From contig NZ_CP029378.1 of assembly GCF_003268675.1 (NCBI RefSeq), forward strand, positions 4,402,001 to 4,466,000: a stretch of DNA of 64,000 nt. The letters are read 5' to 3'. Each line of letters begins with the position of its first letter. The first letter of the stretch is position 1. The notes under the pieces are model-generated. The model searched no databases and was not told the DNA's origin. It worked only from the letters and a program-made list of their open reading frames with translations. Shown here piece by piece: positions 42,086 to 51,238 of the stretch. The DNA comes from Streptomyces bacillaris (GTDB lineage Bacteria > Actinomycetota > Actinomycetes > Streptomycetales > Streptomycetaceae). Made by a program: the position numbers and the translations under genes.

Positions 42086-43384
42086 TCACCGCAGCGCCCG
42101 GCCCTCCCCGTCCAGCTGCATCTGGGCCCGCCCGGTCACCAGCAGCCAGGCCGGCAGGGTGGCGGCGCAGAGCAGCGGCAGCACGGACGCGTCGCTGACC
42201 AGCACCGCCGCCGTGAACAGGCTCACCCACCCCTGCCGGGTCACCGCGAGCAGCACGCCCAGCACCCCGCAGGAGACGGCGAGCGCCGGCGGTACGGCCC
42301 CGACCAGAGCGTGGGCGCAGAGCCCGAGCGCCACCCCCGCGAAGACCGCCGGGAAGATCCGCCCGCCCCGGAAGCCGCAGGTGGCCGCCACCACCAGCGC
42401 GGCCGTCTTCACCACCGCCATCACCGCGAACTCCCCGGCCGACCACCCGTCCGGGTCCCCGGCGATCTCCTTGACCTCGTCCAGCCCCTTGAAGAGGGTG
42501 AGATGGCCGCCCAGCGCCCCGAGCAGCCCCAGCACCAGCCCGCCGAGCGTCAGCGCGAGCACCGGGTACCGCAGCGCCCGGAAGGCCCGGTGCGCCCACG
42601 GGAACGCGTACACCGCCAGCAGGCCGAGCACCGCGCCCGCCGAGGCGATCAGGAGGGCGGCGAGGAGGTCGCCCAAGTGCGGGCCCGAGTAGGCGGGGAG
42701 CGAGAGGTCGAAGCTGGGTTCCGCGATCAGCGACATGGTCAGCGCACCGGCCGTACCGGCCGCGAGCGGGGCGAACAGCCGGTCCCAGAACGCCCCGGGG
42801 CCCGGCTGCGAGGCCAGCGTCTCGGAGAGGATCAGCGCGGCGGCGATCGGCGTGCCGAAGAGCGCCCCGATCGTCCCGGCCGCCGCGAGCGCCACCCACA
42901 GCTCGGCCGGTGCGCCGGGCGCGGCCCGTCGGCCGAGCCAGTAGGCGAGCGCGATGTTGGCGGCGGTGATCGGGTTCTCCGGCCCGAGGCTCACCCCGCC
43001 CGCCAGCGCGAGCACGGTCACCAGGAGCAGCCCGGGAACGACGCCGGGCCGCATCGGGGCGTCCACCAGCCCGGTGGTGGCCGGGTCGGGCCCGCCGTGC
43101 CCGGGGACGGCCCGCAGGACCAGGCCCACCGCGAGGCCGGTCGCGGTGAGCATGACGATCATCCAGAGCGAGGAGAACCGCCCCACGCCGAGCGCGTCGG
43201 GCAGGGTCTCCCAGAGCACGTCCTGAAGCCGCTCGGCCAGCAGGCTGACCCCCAGCAGGATCAGCGCGCACACCACGCCGACGGCGATCGCGGGCGCCAC
43301 GAGCAGCGCCAGCCGCCGGGCGGGGGCGGCGGCGGGGTGCGGGGGAGCGGGGGACGGGGGCGCGGAGGGTTCAGGGGCAGCCAC
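42086..43384 (-). CDS. ClC-family chloride channel / ion transport protein
   Basis: 432 residues from GTG 43384 with GGTGAG upstream. About 10-11 hydrophobic spans follow a Pro/Ala-rich N-terminus. The anion-selectivity motifs are recognisable but altered: GHGGPDPA (for GSGIP), GGVSLGPENPITAAN (for GxEGP), and CGFRGGRIFPAVFAG (GxFxP). Altered motifs are common in the actinobacterial 'ion channel protein' branch. It may be a Cl-/H+ exchanger or another anion carrier. No CBS domains are attached. Not obviously part of an operon. Confidence 0.85.
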   Translation of the reverse strand: MAAPEPSAPPSPAPPHPAAAPARRLALLVAPAIAVGVVCALILLGVSLLAERLQDVLWETLPDALGVGRFSSLWMIVMLTATGLAVGLVLRAVPGHGGPDPATTGLVDAPMRPGVVPGLLLVTVLALAGGVSLGPENPITAANIALAYWLGRRAAPGAPAELWVALAAAGTIGALFGTPIAAALILSETLASQPGPGAFWDRLFAPLAAGTAGALTMSLIAEPSFDLSLPAYSGPHLGDLLAALLIASAGAVLGLLAVYAFPWAHRAFRALRYPVLALTLGGLVLGLLGALGGHLTLFKGLDEVKEIAGDPDGWSAGEFAVMAVVKTAALVVAATCGFRGGRIFPAVFAGVALGLCAHALVGAVPPALAVSCGVLGVLLAVTRQGWVSLFTAAVLVSDASVLPLLCAATLPAWLLVTGRAQMQLDGEGRALR

Positions 43385-43548
43385 CGGCTCACCATAGATT
43401 CACAAGGTTCGCGAACCGGTCATAACGCCTCGACGGCGGCCCGGATGGCGCCACGTCACACCGACCCGCTCCCCGCCGTCGGCACGCCGAACCGCTTCCC
43501 GCCGTCACGCCGAGCGGCTCCCGTGGCCGCCCCCGCTGCCCCCGGGGC

Positions 43549-43914
43549 TCACACCTTGCTGATCACCGCCGCCGTCCCGTACGCGCAGACCTCCGTCCCC
43601 ACGTCCGCCGCCTCCGTGACGTCGAACCGCATCATGAGCACCGCGTTGGCGCCGCGCGCCCGCGCCTGCTCCACCAGCCGCTCCATGGCCTGGTTGCGGG
43701 TCTCGACCAGGGTCTTGGTCAGCCCCTTCAGCTCGCCGCCGATCATCGACTTCAGCCCGGCGCCGATCTGGCTCCCGAGGTGGCGCGACCGTACGGTCAG
43801 TCCGAAGACCTCACCGATGACCTGCGTCACCTGGTAACCCGGTACGTCGTTCGTGGTGACGACCAGCACGTCCGCCTGCGCGGTCTGCCCGCCGCCGAAC
43901 TCCTCAATGCCCAT
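43549..43914 (-). CDS. YbjQ / UPF0145 family protein
   Basis: 121 residues from ATG 43914 with AGGAGGTG upstream. Family pattern: VLVVTTNDVPGYQVTQVIGEVFGLTVRS, then MIGGELKGLTKTLVETRNQAMERLVEQARARGANAVLMMRFD and VCAYGTAAVI. The fold forms small pentameric or decameric rings related to the dodecin-like 'heavy-metal-binding' annotation. Function is not established. Divergent from the DedA gene across 150 bp. Confidence 0.9.
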   Translation of the reverse strand: MGIEEFGGGQTAQADVLVVTTNDVPGYQVTQVIGEVFGLTVRSRHLGSQIGAGLKSMIGGELKGLTKTLVETRNQAMERLVEQARARGANAVLMMRFDVTEAADVGTEVCAYGTAAVISKV

Positions 43915-44064
43915 GTTTGTGGCACCTCCTGGGATCAGCTTCGGCCTGCTCTGTACGATGCGCATCCCCGCTGTGCGCCACAGGAACCAAAGGCGTTCAT
44001 CGGGCGTCGGTAGCTTTGGTCGCCACGCGCCCCCGCCGCCCCCTTCACCCTGGAGACCCGAACC

Positions 44065-44736
44065 TTGAACACGCTCGCCCTCGGACCGAGTTGGCTGGAC
44101 CCGGACTATCTGCTCAACACGTTCGGCCTTCCCGGCCTCCTGCTCATCGTCTTCGCCGAGTCCGGACTCCTGATCGGCTTCTTCCTTCCCGGCGACTCCC
44201 TGCTCTTCACCACGGGTCTGCTGGTCACCACCGGGCAGCTGAAGTACCCGCTCTGGCTCGTCTGCACCCTGATCGCCATCGCCGCGATCCTCGGTGACCA
44301 GGTGGGCTATCTCTTCGGCCGCAAGGTCGGCCCGGCCCTCTTCAAGCGCCCGGACTCCCGCCTCTTCAAGCAGGAGAACGTGGAGAAGGCCCACGTCTTC
44401 TTCGAGAAGCACGGCCCGAAGTCCCTGGTCCTGGCCCGCTTCGTGCCCATCGTGCGTACGTTCACGCCGATCATCGCGGGCGTCTCCCGGATGAACTACC
44501 GCCTGTTCGTGATCTACAACATCGTGGGCGCGCTGCTCTGGGGCGTGGGCGTCACCGTGCTCGGCGCGATGCTCGGCAAGATCGACTTCGTGCACGAGCA
44601 CATCGAGAAGATCCTCATCCTGATCGTGCTGATCTCCGTGCTGCCGATCGCGGTCGAGGTCCTGAGGGCCCGCCGCCAGAGCAAGAAGGCCGCCGGGGTT
44701 GACGAGCCGACCGGCCCCGTAGGGGCCGGTCGGTGA
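44065..44736 (+). CDS. DedA-family membrane protein
   Basis: 223 residues from TTG 44065 with GGAG nine bases upstream. DedA (SNARE-associated/VTT) signatures: ESGLLIGFFLPGDSLLFTTGLL near the N-terminus, ILGDQVGYLFGRKVG, and FARFVPIVRTFTPIIAGVSRMNYRLF with the conserved Arg. C-terminal span ILIVLISVLPIAVEVL. Some family members (UptA) return undecaprenyl phosphate across the membrane for reuse in wall synthesis, and the convergent neighbour belongs to the second family with that activity (DUF368/PopT). This specific role is inferred from family and context. Confidence 0.9.
   Translation: MNTLALGPSWLDPDYLLNTFGLPGLLLIVFAESGLLIGFFLPGDSLLFTTGLLVTTGQLKYPLWLVCTLIAIAAILGDQVGYLFGRKVGPALFKRPDSRLFKQENVEKAHVFFEKHGPKSLVLARFVPIVRTFTPIIAGVSRMNYRLFVIYNIVGALLWGVGVTVLGAMLGKIDFVHEHIEKILILIVLISVLPIAVEVLRARRQSKKAAGVDEPTGPVGAGR
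44707..44733. terminator. Hairpin at the DedA stop codon
   Basis: Perfect 12-bp arms CCGACCGGCCCC (44707-44718) and GGGGCCGGTCGG (44722-44733) with a 3-base loop, within the last codons of the DedA gene. It may terminate both convergent genes. Confidence 0.75.
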
Positions 44737-44768
44737 GGATCCTGTCTCAGGGGCGCGGCCGACCTGGC

Positions 44769-45734
44769 TCAGCCGCGCCTGGAGCCGGAGGAGACGCGCG
44801 CATGTCGGCCGCGCTTCGGCGCGGGGGGAACCGGCTCCGCCTTCCTGCTCTGCGCCCGGTGTTCCACCACCAGAACAGCGATCACCACGGCGGCCCCGAG
44901 CGCGAACAGGGCGCAGGTCAGGCCGACCGAGCCGCTGGGCGCCTGCAGGCCGCGGTCCTGGTCCTGCCACGGCCACAACGCACGCAGTGAGCCTGCCATC
45001 AGACCGGTCATGACGACCAGCGTCATGTGGTGGTAGTTCGCCAGCAGCCACTTGAGCAGCTTGACGAAGAGTGCGAGCCCGGCCGCACAGCCCAGGGCGA
45101 AGGCGGCGAGATAGCCGAAGTCACGCTCGTTGACGGCTTCGATCGTCGGCTCGTACAGACCCATGGTCAGCAACAGGAACGAGCCGGAGATACCGGGAAG
45201 CACCAGGGCGCAGATCGCGATCGAACCGGCCAGCGCGACCACCACGGGATGGGTCGGCATCTCGCCGGGCGGCAGCCCCGTCAGGGCGAAGGCACCCAGT
45301 GCGACGATCACGCAGAGCGCGTAGTTCCCGACGGTCCAGCGCTTGCCGGAGCCTGAGTACGGCACCCACAGAGAGGCGAGCACCAGGCCGAAGAACAGGG
45401 CGTACGCGTACTGGGGGTGCTCCTCGACCAACGGTGCGATCAGTTTGGCCGCGAGTACCAGTGCCACCGCCATGCCCACCAGGAGCGGAAGCAGGACGGC
45501 CCAGTCGACGTTCCTCAGCTCGGCCCTGGCGCGCACTGCCCCGCGGCCGCGAGGCAGGTCGGACGCGCCCATGCGCAGCGCGCTGGTGATGTGGCCGGCG
45601 CCGTCGATCAGCTTCTCGTACACGCCGGTGATCAGCGCGACGGTGCCACCGCTGACACCGGGGACGGCCTCCGCGGTGCCGATGAGAGCGCCGCGGAAGG
45701 CGTTGAAGACGTGGTGGCCGGATGGCTTCGCCAT
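44769..45734 (-). CDS. DUF368 membrane protein (PopT-type polyprenyl-phosphate transporter family)
   Basis: 321 residues from ATG 45734 with AGGAG upstream. About eight spans are expected. The duplicated DUF368 signature is clear: GALIGTAEAVPGVSGGTVALITGVYEKL near the N-terminus and its second copy SIAICALVLPGISGSFLLLTMGLYE in the middle. The family was recently linked to undecaprenyl-phosphate recycling (PopT). The Arg/Lys-rich C-terminal tail is cytosolic. It is convergent with the DedA gene. Confidence 0.9.
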   Translation of the reverse strand: MAKPSGHHVFNAFRGALIGTAEAVPGVSGGTVALITGVYEKLIDGAGHITSALRMGASDLPRGRGAVRARAELRNVDWAVLLPLLVGMAVALVLAAKLIAPLVEEHPQYAYALFFGLVLASLWVPYSGSGKRWTVGNYALCVIVALGAFALTGLPPGEMPTHPVVVALAGSIAICALVLPGISGSFLLLTMGLYEPTIEAVNERDFGYLAAFALGCAAGLALFVKLLKWLLANYHHMTLVVMTGLMAGSLRALWPWQDQDRGLQAPSGSVGLTCALFALGAAVVIAVLVVEHRAQSRKAEPVPPAPKRGRHARVSSGSRRG

Positions 45735-45874
45735 GATCTCCTGTTTCGGCTGTCGGCTGTCGGCCCTGATGCGGCTCTCGGCCTTGAGGGGAGCAGGCGA
45801 CCATCCTAGGCGGCGCGCCGCCCAGGCCTACGAGGGAGGGGTCGGCGGGCGGGACGGAGGTGACCGCCTCCTCC

Positions 45875-47578
45875 TCAGAACCCCCGGGTCCGCTTCGCCG
45901 CCCGGCGGCGCTCCCCGCCGACCGCCCCCGGCGCCCCCATGAACAGCCGGGAGATCTCGCTCCCCAGGTTCACCCCGATCGCGATGGCCAGCGCCGTCGC
46001 GACCGCCGTGGACAGCGAGGTCAGCCCCCGGGTGATGTCGTTCTGGGCCACGCCCAGCAGACCGAAGTACGTGGCCGAACCGGGCAGCAGCGGACCGATC
46101 GCCGCCGTGATGTACGGCAGCGAGGAAGTGAACCGGTAGCGGGAGAAGAGCTGGCCGAACAGGCCCACCAGGCCGGCCGCCGCCGCCGTCGCCGCGACCG
46201 GCGAGATCCCCCCGGTCCGGGCCATCGCCCCGAAGATGATCCAGGCCACCCCGCCGTTCAGGGTCACCGCCAGCACCGTCGAGCGCTCCTGCTGGAGCAG
46301 GACCGCGAAGGCCAGGCTCAGCCCCATCGAGGCCAGGATCTGGAGCGCCGGCTCGTTGTACGGGGTGAACTGCGCCTCCGGGTTGAGCTGGGCGCCCAGC
46401 TGCACCCCCAGGTACAGGACGATCAGCACGCCCGCGACGATGCCGATGAAGAAGTACATGACCTCGAGCAGCCGGGCCGCGGCGGTGATGTAGTAGCCGG
46501 TCAGCCCGTCCTGCACGCCCGCCACCAGCGCCCGCCCGGGCAGCAGCGCGAAGAGCCCACCGGTGATCACCGCGGAGGGCCGGACGTCCGTGGAGTGGGT
46601 CAGCGTCAGCGCCACCCCCAGCGCGGCGGGCGGCATCGCGGCCACCGTGAACTGGTAGAACTCCGGCAGCCCGCGCCCGGCGCACAGCCACGCCAGCCGG
46701 TCGCCGAGCATCGCGCCCGCCGCCGCCACGAGGAAGACCAGCACCCCACCGCCGACCAGCACGGAGGCCGAACCGGCCAGCAGCCCGGCGGCCGCCGTCA
46801 GCACCCAGCCGGGGTACGGGTGCCGGTTCCTGCGGATCTCCGCCAGCCGCCGGTAGGCCTCCTCCAGGGAGACCTCGGTGTCCTCGCTGGTGATGTCGTC
46901 CACCAGCCGGAAGACCGCCGCCAGCCGGGTGTAGTCGGTGCCCCGGCGGCGTACGGTACGGCTCGCCGTCACCGGGTCGTCGACCAGCGACGGCTGGTGC
47001 GAGATGGACAGCAGGGTGAAGGTGACCGTCGGCTCGCTGCGGTCCAGCCCGTACGAACGGGTCACCGCGAACATCGCCGCCTCGACGTCCTCGGCCCCCT
47101 CACCGCCCGCCAGCAGCAGCTCCCCGATACGGAGGGTCAGGTCGAGCACGCGCGGCACGGCGGGGCCCGTGTCGTCGTCCGTGCGCTGGATCGACTCCGG
47201 GGCCGGGCGCTCGGTCACCGGCATCCGCAGCATCGTGCGCATCCGGTCCTGCCAGGGCGCCTCCTTGGTCAGCTTGACCATCGGAATGCCCTGCGCCGGG
47301 GTGAACGCGGGCGGCGCCTGCTGGGCCCGGTAGGTGCTCGGCGGGGTGAAAGCGGAACCCAGCGTGTCCGACTGGGAGCCGCCCCCGGACCCGCCGCCGG
47401 AACCCTGCGTACCGCCCGGCTCGGGGTGCACCCCGGTCGGGATCGCGAACTCCGAGGTCGGATGGTCCTCCTCGGGCGGCGGCACCGGCTGCATGGTCCC
47501 GGCAGGCGGGGCGAAAGCGCTCCGTGCCTCGTCGGACTGGGGCTTCTGGTCCTCCGGACCGCCCGATTCCGCCACCAC
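45875..47578 (-). CDS. Threonine/serine exporter family protein (ThrE-like)
   Basis: 567 residues from GTG 47578, which follows AGGAGG at 11 bases. An ATG at 47641 is the alternative; starts further upstream would lie in the terminator hairpin of ppa. The first ~130 residues are Pro/Gly-rich and disordered. Then comes a ThrE N-terminal domain (LDLTLRIGELLLAGGEGAEDVEAAMFAVTRSYGL, usually cytosolic) and about ten spans with the repeat glycines VLTAAAGLLAGSASVLVGGG and AAIGPLLPGSATYFGLLGV. The founding member exports threonine and serine in corynebacteria. Substrate here is not proved. Confidence 0.85.
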   Translation of the reverse strand: MVAESGGPEDQKPQSDEARSAFAPPAGTMQPVPPPEEDHPTSEFAIPTGVHPEPGGTQGSGGGSGGGSQSDTLGSAFTPPSTYRAQQAPPAFTPAQGIPMVKLTKEAPWQDRMRTMLRMPVTERPAPESIQRTDDDTGPAVPRVLDLTLRIGELLLAGGEGAEDVEAAMFAVTRSYGLDRSEPTVTFTLLSISHQPSLVDDPVTASRTVRRRGTDYTRLAAVFRLVDDITSEDTEVSLEEAYRRLAEIRRNRHPYPGWVLTAAAGLLAGSASVLVGGGVLVFLVAAAGAMLGDRLAWLCAGRGLPEFYQFTVAAMPPAALGVALTLTHSTDVRPSAVITGGLFALLPGRALVAGVQDGLTGYYITAAARLLEVMYFFIGIVAGVLIVLYLGVQLGAQLNPEAQFTPYNEPALQILASMGLSLAFAVLLQQERSTVLAVTLNGGVAWIIFGAMARTGGISPVAATAAAAGLVGLFGQLFSRYRFTSSLPYITAAIGPLLPGSATYFGLLGVAQNDITRGLTSLSTAVATALAIAIGVNLGSEISRLFMGAPGAVGGERRRAAKRTRGF

Positions 47579-47670
47579 TCGACCTCGTTCCTCCTCGGCT
47601 GTCTCTCCGGGCGCACGTCTGCCCAGTATGGCCACGGACATGGCCACCGCATGACGGGCGGGGGCGGACA

Positions 47671-47714
47671 CGGGAACGGGCGGCACACCCGTGAAGGTGT
47701 GCCGCCCGTTCCCG
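47671..47714 (-). terminator. Terminator of ppa
   Basis: Perfect 19-bp inverted repeat (47671-47689 and 47696-47714) with a 6-base loop, 40 bp after the ppa stop. It argues that the ThrE-like gene starts below 47671 with its own promoter. Confidence 0.88.
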
Positions 47715-47754
47715 TACGGCCGTCCGGCTCACGAACGGAACCGGAAGAGGGACG

Positions 47755-48249
47755 TCAGTGCTTGCCGCCCTGGGCCTCGAGACGCTTGTACGAGGCCTCG
47801 ATCTCGGCCTCCGCCTCGGCGCGGCCGACCCAGTCGGCGCCCTCGACGGACTTGCCCGGCTCCAGGTCCTTGTAGACCTCGAAGAAGTGCTGGATCTCCA
47901 GGCGGTCGAACTCCGACACGTGGTGGATGTCGCGCAGGTGCTCCACGCGCGGGTCGGACGCCGGGACGCACAGCAGCTTGTCGTCGCCGCCGGCCTCGTC
48001 CGTCATCCGGAACATGCCGATGGCGCGGCAGGTGATGAGGCAGCCGGGGAAGGTCGGCTCGTCCAGGATGACCAGCGCGTCCAGCGGGTCGCCGTCCTCG
48101 CCGAGGGTGTTCTCGACGAAGCCGTAGTCGGCCGGGTAGCTGGTCGAGGTGAAGAGTCGACGGTCCAGGCGGATCCGACCGGTCTCGTGGTCCACCTCGT
48201 ACTTGTTCCGCGAACCCTTCGGGATCTCGATGGTGACGTCGAACTCCAC
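47755..48249 (-). CDS. ppa: Inorganic pyrophosphatase
   Basis: 164 residues from GTG 48249, seven bases after GGAGGA; this gives the family start MEFDVTIEIPKGSRNKYE. Class I catalytic residues are present: YPADYGFVENTLGEDGDPLDALVIL (metal-binding Asps D-x-D-P-x-D), MTDEAGGDDKLLCVP, and FEVYKDLEPGK. It splits pyrophosphate to drive biosynthetic reactions in the cytosol. Divergent from dacB with 86 bp between starts. Confidence 0.96.
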   Translation of the reverse strand: MEFDVTIEIPKGSRNKYEVDHETGRIRLDRRLFTSTSYPADYGFVENTLGEDGDPLDALVILDEPTFPGCLITCRAIGMFRMTDEAGGDDKLLCVPASDPRVEHLRDIHHVSEFDRLEIQHFFEVYKDLEPGKSVEGADWVGRAEAEAEIEASYKRLEAQGGKH

Positions 48250-48335
48250 GGGTGGCTCCTCCATGATCAACACATACGACTGGTGGTTAAGTGTCCCCCA
48301 CGCAGAAGAGTGCTCGCGAAAGGGGCTGGTCAACG

Positions 48336-49820
48336 GTGGCCGAGCCGGTGGAAGAACCGTCGAACCGCCCGTCGGACCCGTGGGGCCGGATCAAGAACCT
48401 GAAGAGCAAGCGCAACGGGTCCAACACCTGGCAGGTCGTCGCAGGCTCCGCCGTGCTCGGCCTGGTCGTGGCCACCGGCGCCGTCCTCGCCGCCGGTCCC
48501 TGGGACAACGGTCAGCGTAAGGCCGAGCGGCAGCTCGCAGCCGCCGAGCACCCCACAGGTGGCGTACATCACGGTCGCAGGCTCCCCGGCGCCCCCGAAC
48601 CGGCCCCCAGCGCCCCCGCCGTCCTCGGCGCGCTCGACACCGTCACCCGTTCCGCCCCGCAGGATCCCGCGAGTCTGCGCACCGCCCTCGCCCCGCTCAT
48701 CGCCGCACCCGAACTCGGCACCCAGGTCGCCGCCTCCGTCGTCGACACCGCCACCGGCGAGCAGTTGTACGGACGCGGCGCGGCCACCCCGATGACCCCG
48801 GCCTCCACCGTCAAGATCGCCACCGCCACCGCCGCGCTCTCCGCCCTCGGCCCCGACCACCGCATCGCCACCACCGTCCGGCTCTCCGAGGACGGCCGCA
48901 CCCTCACCCTCGTCGGCGGCGGCGACCCCACCCTGGACACCGCCGCCCTGCGCTCGCTCGCCACCACCGCCGCCAAGGCCCTGGGCGGTGACGGCGAGGA
49001 CCCCGTACGGCTCGCCTACGACACCTCCCGCTACACCGGACCCGTACGCCACCCCATCGGGAAGAACCCCAACATCGCGCCCGTCACGGCCCTGATGGTC
49101 GACGAGGGCCGGCTCAACGACAGCGACCGCGGGCCCGCCGACCGCAGCAAGGACCCGGCCGGGGACGCCGCCCGCGCCTTCGCCGCCGAGCTGACGGCGG
49201 CGGGCGTCACGGTCGGGGGCGAGCCCCGCGCGGCCCGTCCGGCCGCCGGAGCCCGTACCGTCGCCACCCACCGTTCCGCCCCGCTCTCCGCCCTCGTCGA
49301 GCGCACCCTCACCAACAGCGACAACGACATCGCGGAGGCGCTCGCCCGGCAGACCGCCATCGCCAAGGGCGAGAGCGCCGACTTCGCGGGCGCCCGCCGG
49401 GCCGTCACCACCGAACTCAAGAAGCTCCGGGTGCCGACCGCCGGAGCCCGCCTCGCGGACGGCAGCGGACTCGACCGCCAGGGCCGGGTCACCCCGGCCC
49501 TCCTCACCACGCTCCTCGCCCGCGCCGCCGACCCCGAGCGGCCCGGACTGCGCCCCGTCCTCACCGGCCTCCCCGTCGCCGGCTTCACCGGCACCCTCAG
49601 CACCCGCTACCGGGACACCACCGGCACCCCCGGCCTGATCCGCGCCAAGACCGGCACCCTCACCGGCGTCAATTCCCTCGCCGGAACCGTCGTCGACCCG
49701 CAGGGCCGGTTGCTCGCCTTCGCCTTCCTCGCCTCCGGCTCCACCGTGCCCGCCGACGCCGAAGCCGCCCTCGACGCCCTGGCCGCCGCACTCACCGGCG
49801 CGGGCGGCACGGCGGGCTGA
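48336..49820 (+). CDS. dacB: D-alanyl-D-alanine carboxypeptidase/endopeptidase (PBP4 type)
   Basis: 494 residues from GTG 48336 with AGGGG upstream. A cytosolic N-terminus and one membrane anchor (WQVVAGSAVLGLVVATGAVLAAGPW, ~30-55) precede the penicillin-binding domain. Active-site motifs: STVK in MTPASTVKIATATAAL, SDN in TNSDNDIAEALARQ, KTG in RAKTGTLTGVNSLAG. The long insertion between STVK and SDN (~180 residues) is the S13-family hallmark. It trims peptidoglycan side chains and cross-links outside the membrane. Confidence 0.93.
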   Translation: MAEPVEEPSNRPSDPWGRIKNLKSKRNGSNTWQVVAGSAVLGLVVATGAVLAAGPWDNGQRKAERQLAAAEHPTGGVHHGRRLPGAPEPAPSAPAVLGALDTVTRSAPQDPASLRTALAPLIAAPELGTQVAASVVDTATGEQLYGRGAATPMTPASTVKIATATAALSALGPDHRIATTVRLSEDGRTLTLVGGGDPTLDTAALRSLATTAAKALGGDGEDPVRLAYDTSRYTGPVRHPIGKNPNIAPVTALMVDEGRLNDSDRGPADRSKDPAGDAARAFAAELTAAGVTVGGEPRAARPAAGARTVATHRSAPLSALVERTLTNSDNDIAEALARQTAIAKGESADFAGARRAVTTELKKLRVPTAGARLADGSGLDRQGRVTPALLTTLLARAADPERPGLRPVLTGLPVAGFTGTLSTRYRDTTGTPGLIRAKTGTLTGVNSLAGTVVDPQGRLLAFAFLASGSTVPADAEAALDALAAALTGAGGTAG

Positions 49821-49914
49821 GGCCGGACGATCCCGGGTGCCGGGGGAGCGCCCGGCACCCGAAGAGCCGCTCAACACCCCACCACCGGGCGACCCCCTCA
49901 CGTACGGTTGACGC

Positions 49915-51051
49915 ATGACGAGCATCGGTGGTGCAGAGATGGTCGACTGGAACCTCGCGGTCGCGACCGCGACCCGACTGGTCCGGCCCGGACCCGAGAT
50001 CAGCCGCGAGGACGCCCGAGCCGTCGTCGCGGAGCTGCGTCGGCACGCCAAGGCCTCCGAGGAGCACGTCCGCGCCTTCACCCGGATGATCCCCGAGGGG
50101 ACCGAACCGGAGGACACCCCCGTCCTGGTCGTCGACCGGGCCGGCTGGATCAAGGCCAACGTCGCGGGCTTCCGCGAACTGCTCCGCCCGCTGCTCGCCA
50201 AGATGGAGAGCCGCCGCCCGGGCGGACCCGGCGGAGCCGTCCTCGGCGCGGTCGGCGGCAAGGTCACCGGCGTCGAGCTGGGCATGCTGCTCTCGTTCCT
50301 CGCCTCCCGGATCCTCGGCCAGTACGAGACCTTCGCCCCCGCCACCCGGGAGCTGCCCGGCTCCGCCGACGGCGGCGGACGGCTGCTCCTGGTCGCCCCG
50401 AACATCGTCCACGTCGAGCGGGAACTCGACGTCGACCCGCACGACTTCCGGCTCTGGGTCGCCCTCCACGAGGAGACCCACCGCACCCAGTTCACCGGCG
50501 TCCCCTGGCTCCGCGACCACCTCCAGGGCGAGATCCAGACGTTCCTGGACGAGACCGACGTCGACCCGATGACCTTCCTGGAGCGGCTCCGCGAGGCCGC
50601 CCAGTCCCTCTCCGGCGCGGGCCGCCCCGAGGGCGAGAAGGGCGAGGACGGCGGACGCAGCCTCGTCGACGTCGTCCAGACCCCCGCCCAGCGCGAGGTC
50701 CTCGGCCGCCTCACCGCCGTCATGTCCCTCCTCGAAGGCCACGCGGACTACGTGATGGACGGCGTCGGCCCCGAGGTCGTCGGCTCCGTCGCCGAGATCC
50801 GCGAGAAGTTCCAGAGGCGCCGCGCCCAGGGCGCCGGCCGGCTCGACCAGGCGCTGCGCAAGCTGCTCGGTCTGGACGCCAAGCTCCGCCAGTACAAGGA
50901 CGGCGAGAAGTTCGTACGATCGGTCGTCGACGAGGTCGGCATGGACGGCTTCAACCGCGTCTGGACCTCGCCCAACACCCTCCCCACCAAGGCGGAGATC
51001 GCCAAACCCGCGGAGTGGGTCGCAAGGGTGCACCGCAAGGCGGAATCGTGA
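49915..51051 (+). CDS. Zincin-like metalloprotease (DUF2342, 'F420 biosynthesis-associated')
   Basis: 378 residues. Zinc-site motif HEETH in LWVALHEETHRTQFTGVPWLRDHL, with a further candidate ligand region LLEGHADYVMDGVGPEVV. RLLLVAPNIVHVERELDVDPHDFR is a strongly conserved family block. There is no signal peptide. The name 'coenzyme F420 biosynthesis associated' used for this family is not well founded; the substrate is unknown. ATG 49915 has no clear ribosome site; ATG 49939 (MVDWNLAV) is an alternative start. tilS lies downstream on the same strand. Confidence 0.82.
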   Translation: MTSIGGAEMVDWNLAVATATRLVRPGPEISREDARAVVAELRRHAKASEEHVRAFTRMIPEGTEPEDTPVLVVDRAGWIKANVAGFRELLRPLLAKMESRRPGGPGGAVLGAVGGKVTGVELGMLLSFLASRILGQYETFAPATRELPGSADGGGRLLLVAPNIVHVERELDVDPHDFRLWVALHEETHRTQFTGVPWLRDHLQGEIQTFLDETDVDPMTFLERLREAAQSLSGAGRPEGEKGEDGGRSLVDVVQTPAQREVLGRLTAVMSLLEGHADYVMDGVGPEVVGSVAEIREKFQRRRAQGAGRLDQALRKLLGLDAKLRQYKDGEKFVRSVVDEVGMDGFNRVWTSPNTLPTKAEIAKPAEWVARVHRKAES

Positions 51052-51238
51052 CCCTTTTCCGGCCCACGTCCGGGAATCTGCCCTTCAATCACCCATCCGA
51101 GGGACCATGAGGGCATGGGAAGGCGTGCAATGCTCGATGAACAGCTTGCCTCTGTCACCATCGACGCACTCTGAGTGACGGGACTCACGCGTTCCGGCGC
51201 TCGGCGCTCCTCCCGAAACTCCACGAAGGGCACCGGAC

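Noticed and set aside
42086..43384. Pseudogene call for the ClC-type channel because of altered selectivity motifs
   Set aside because: The frame is intact with normal codon use and all spans; altered motifs are common in this actinobacterial branch.
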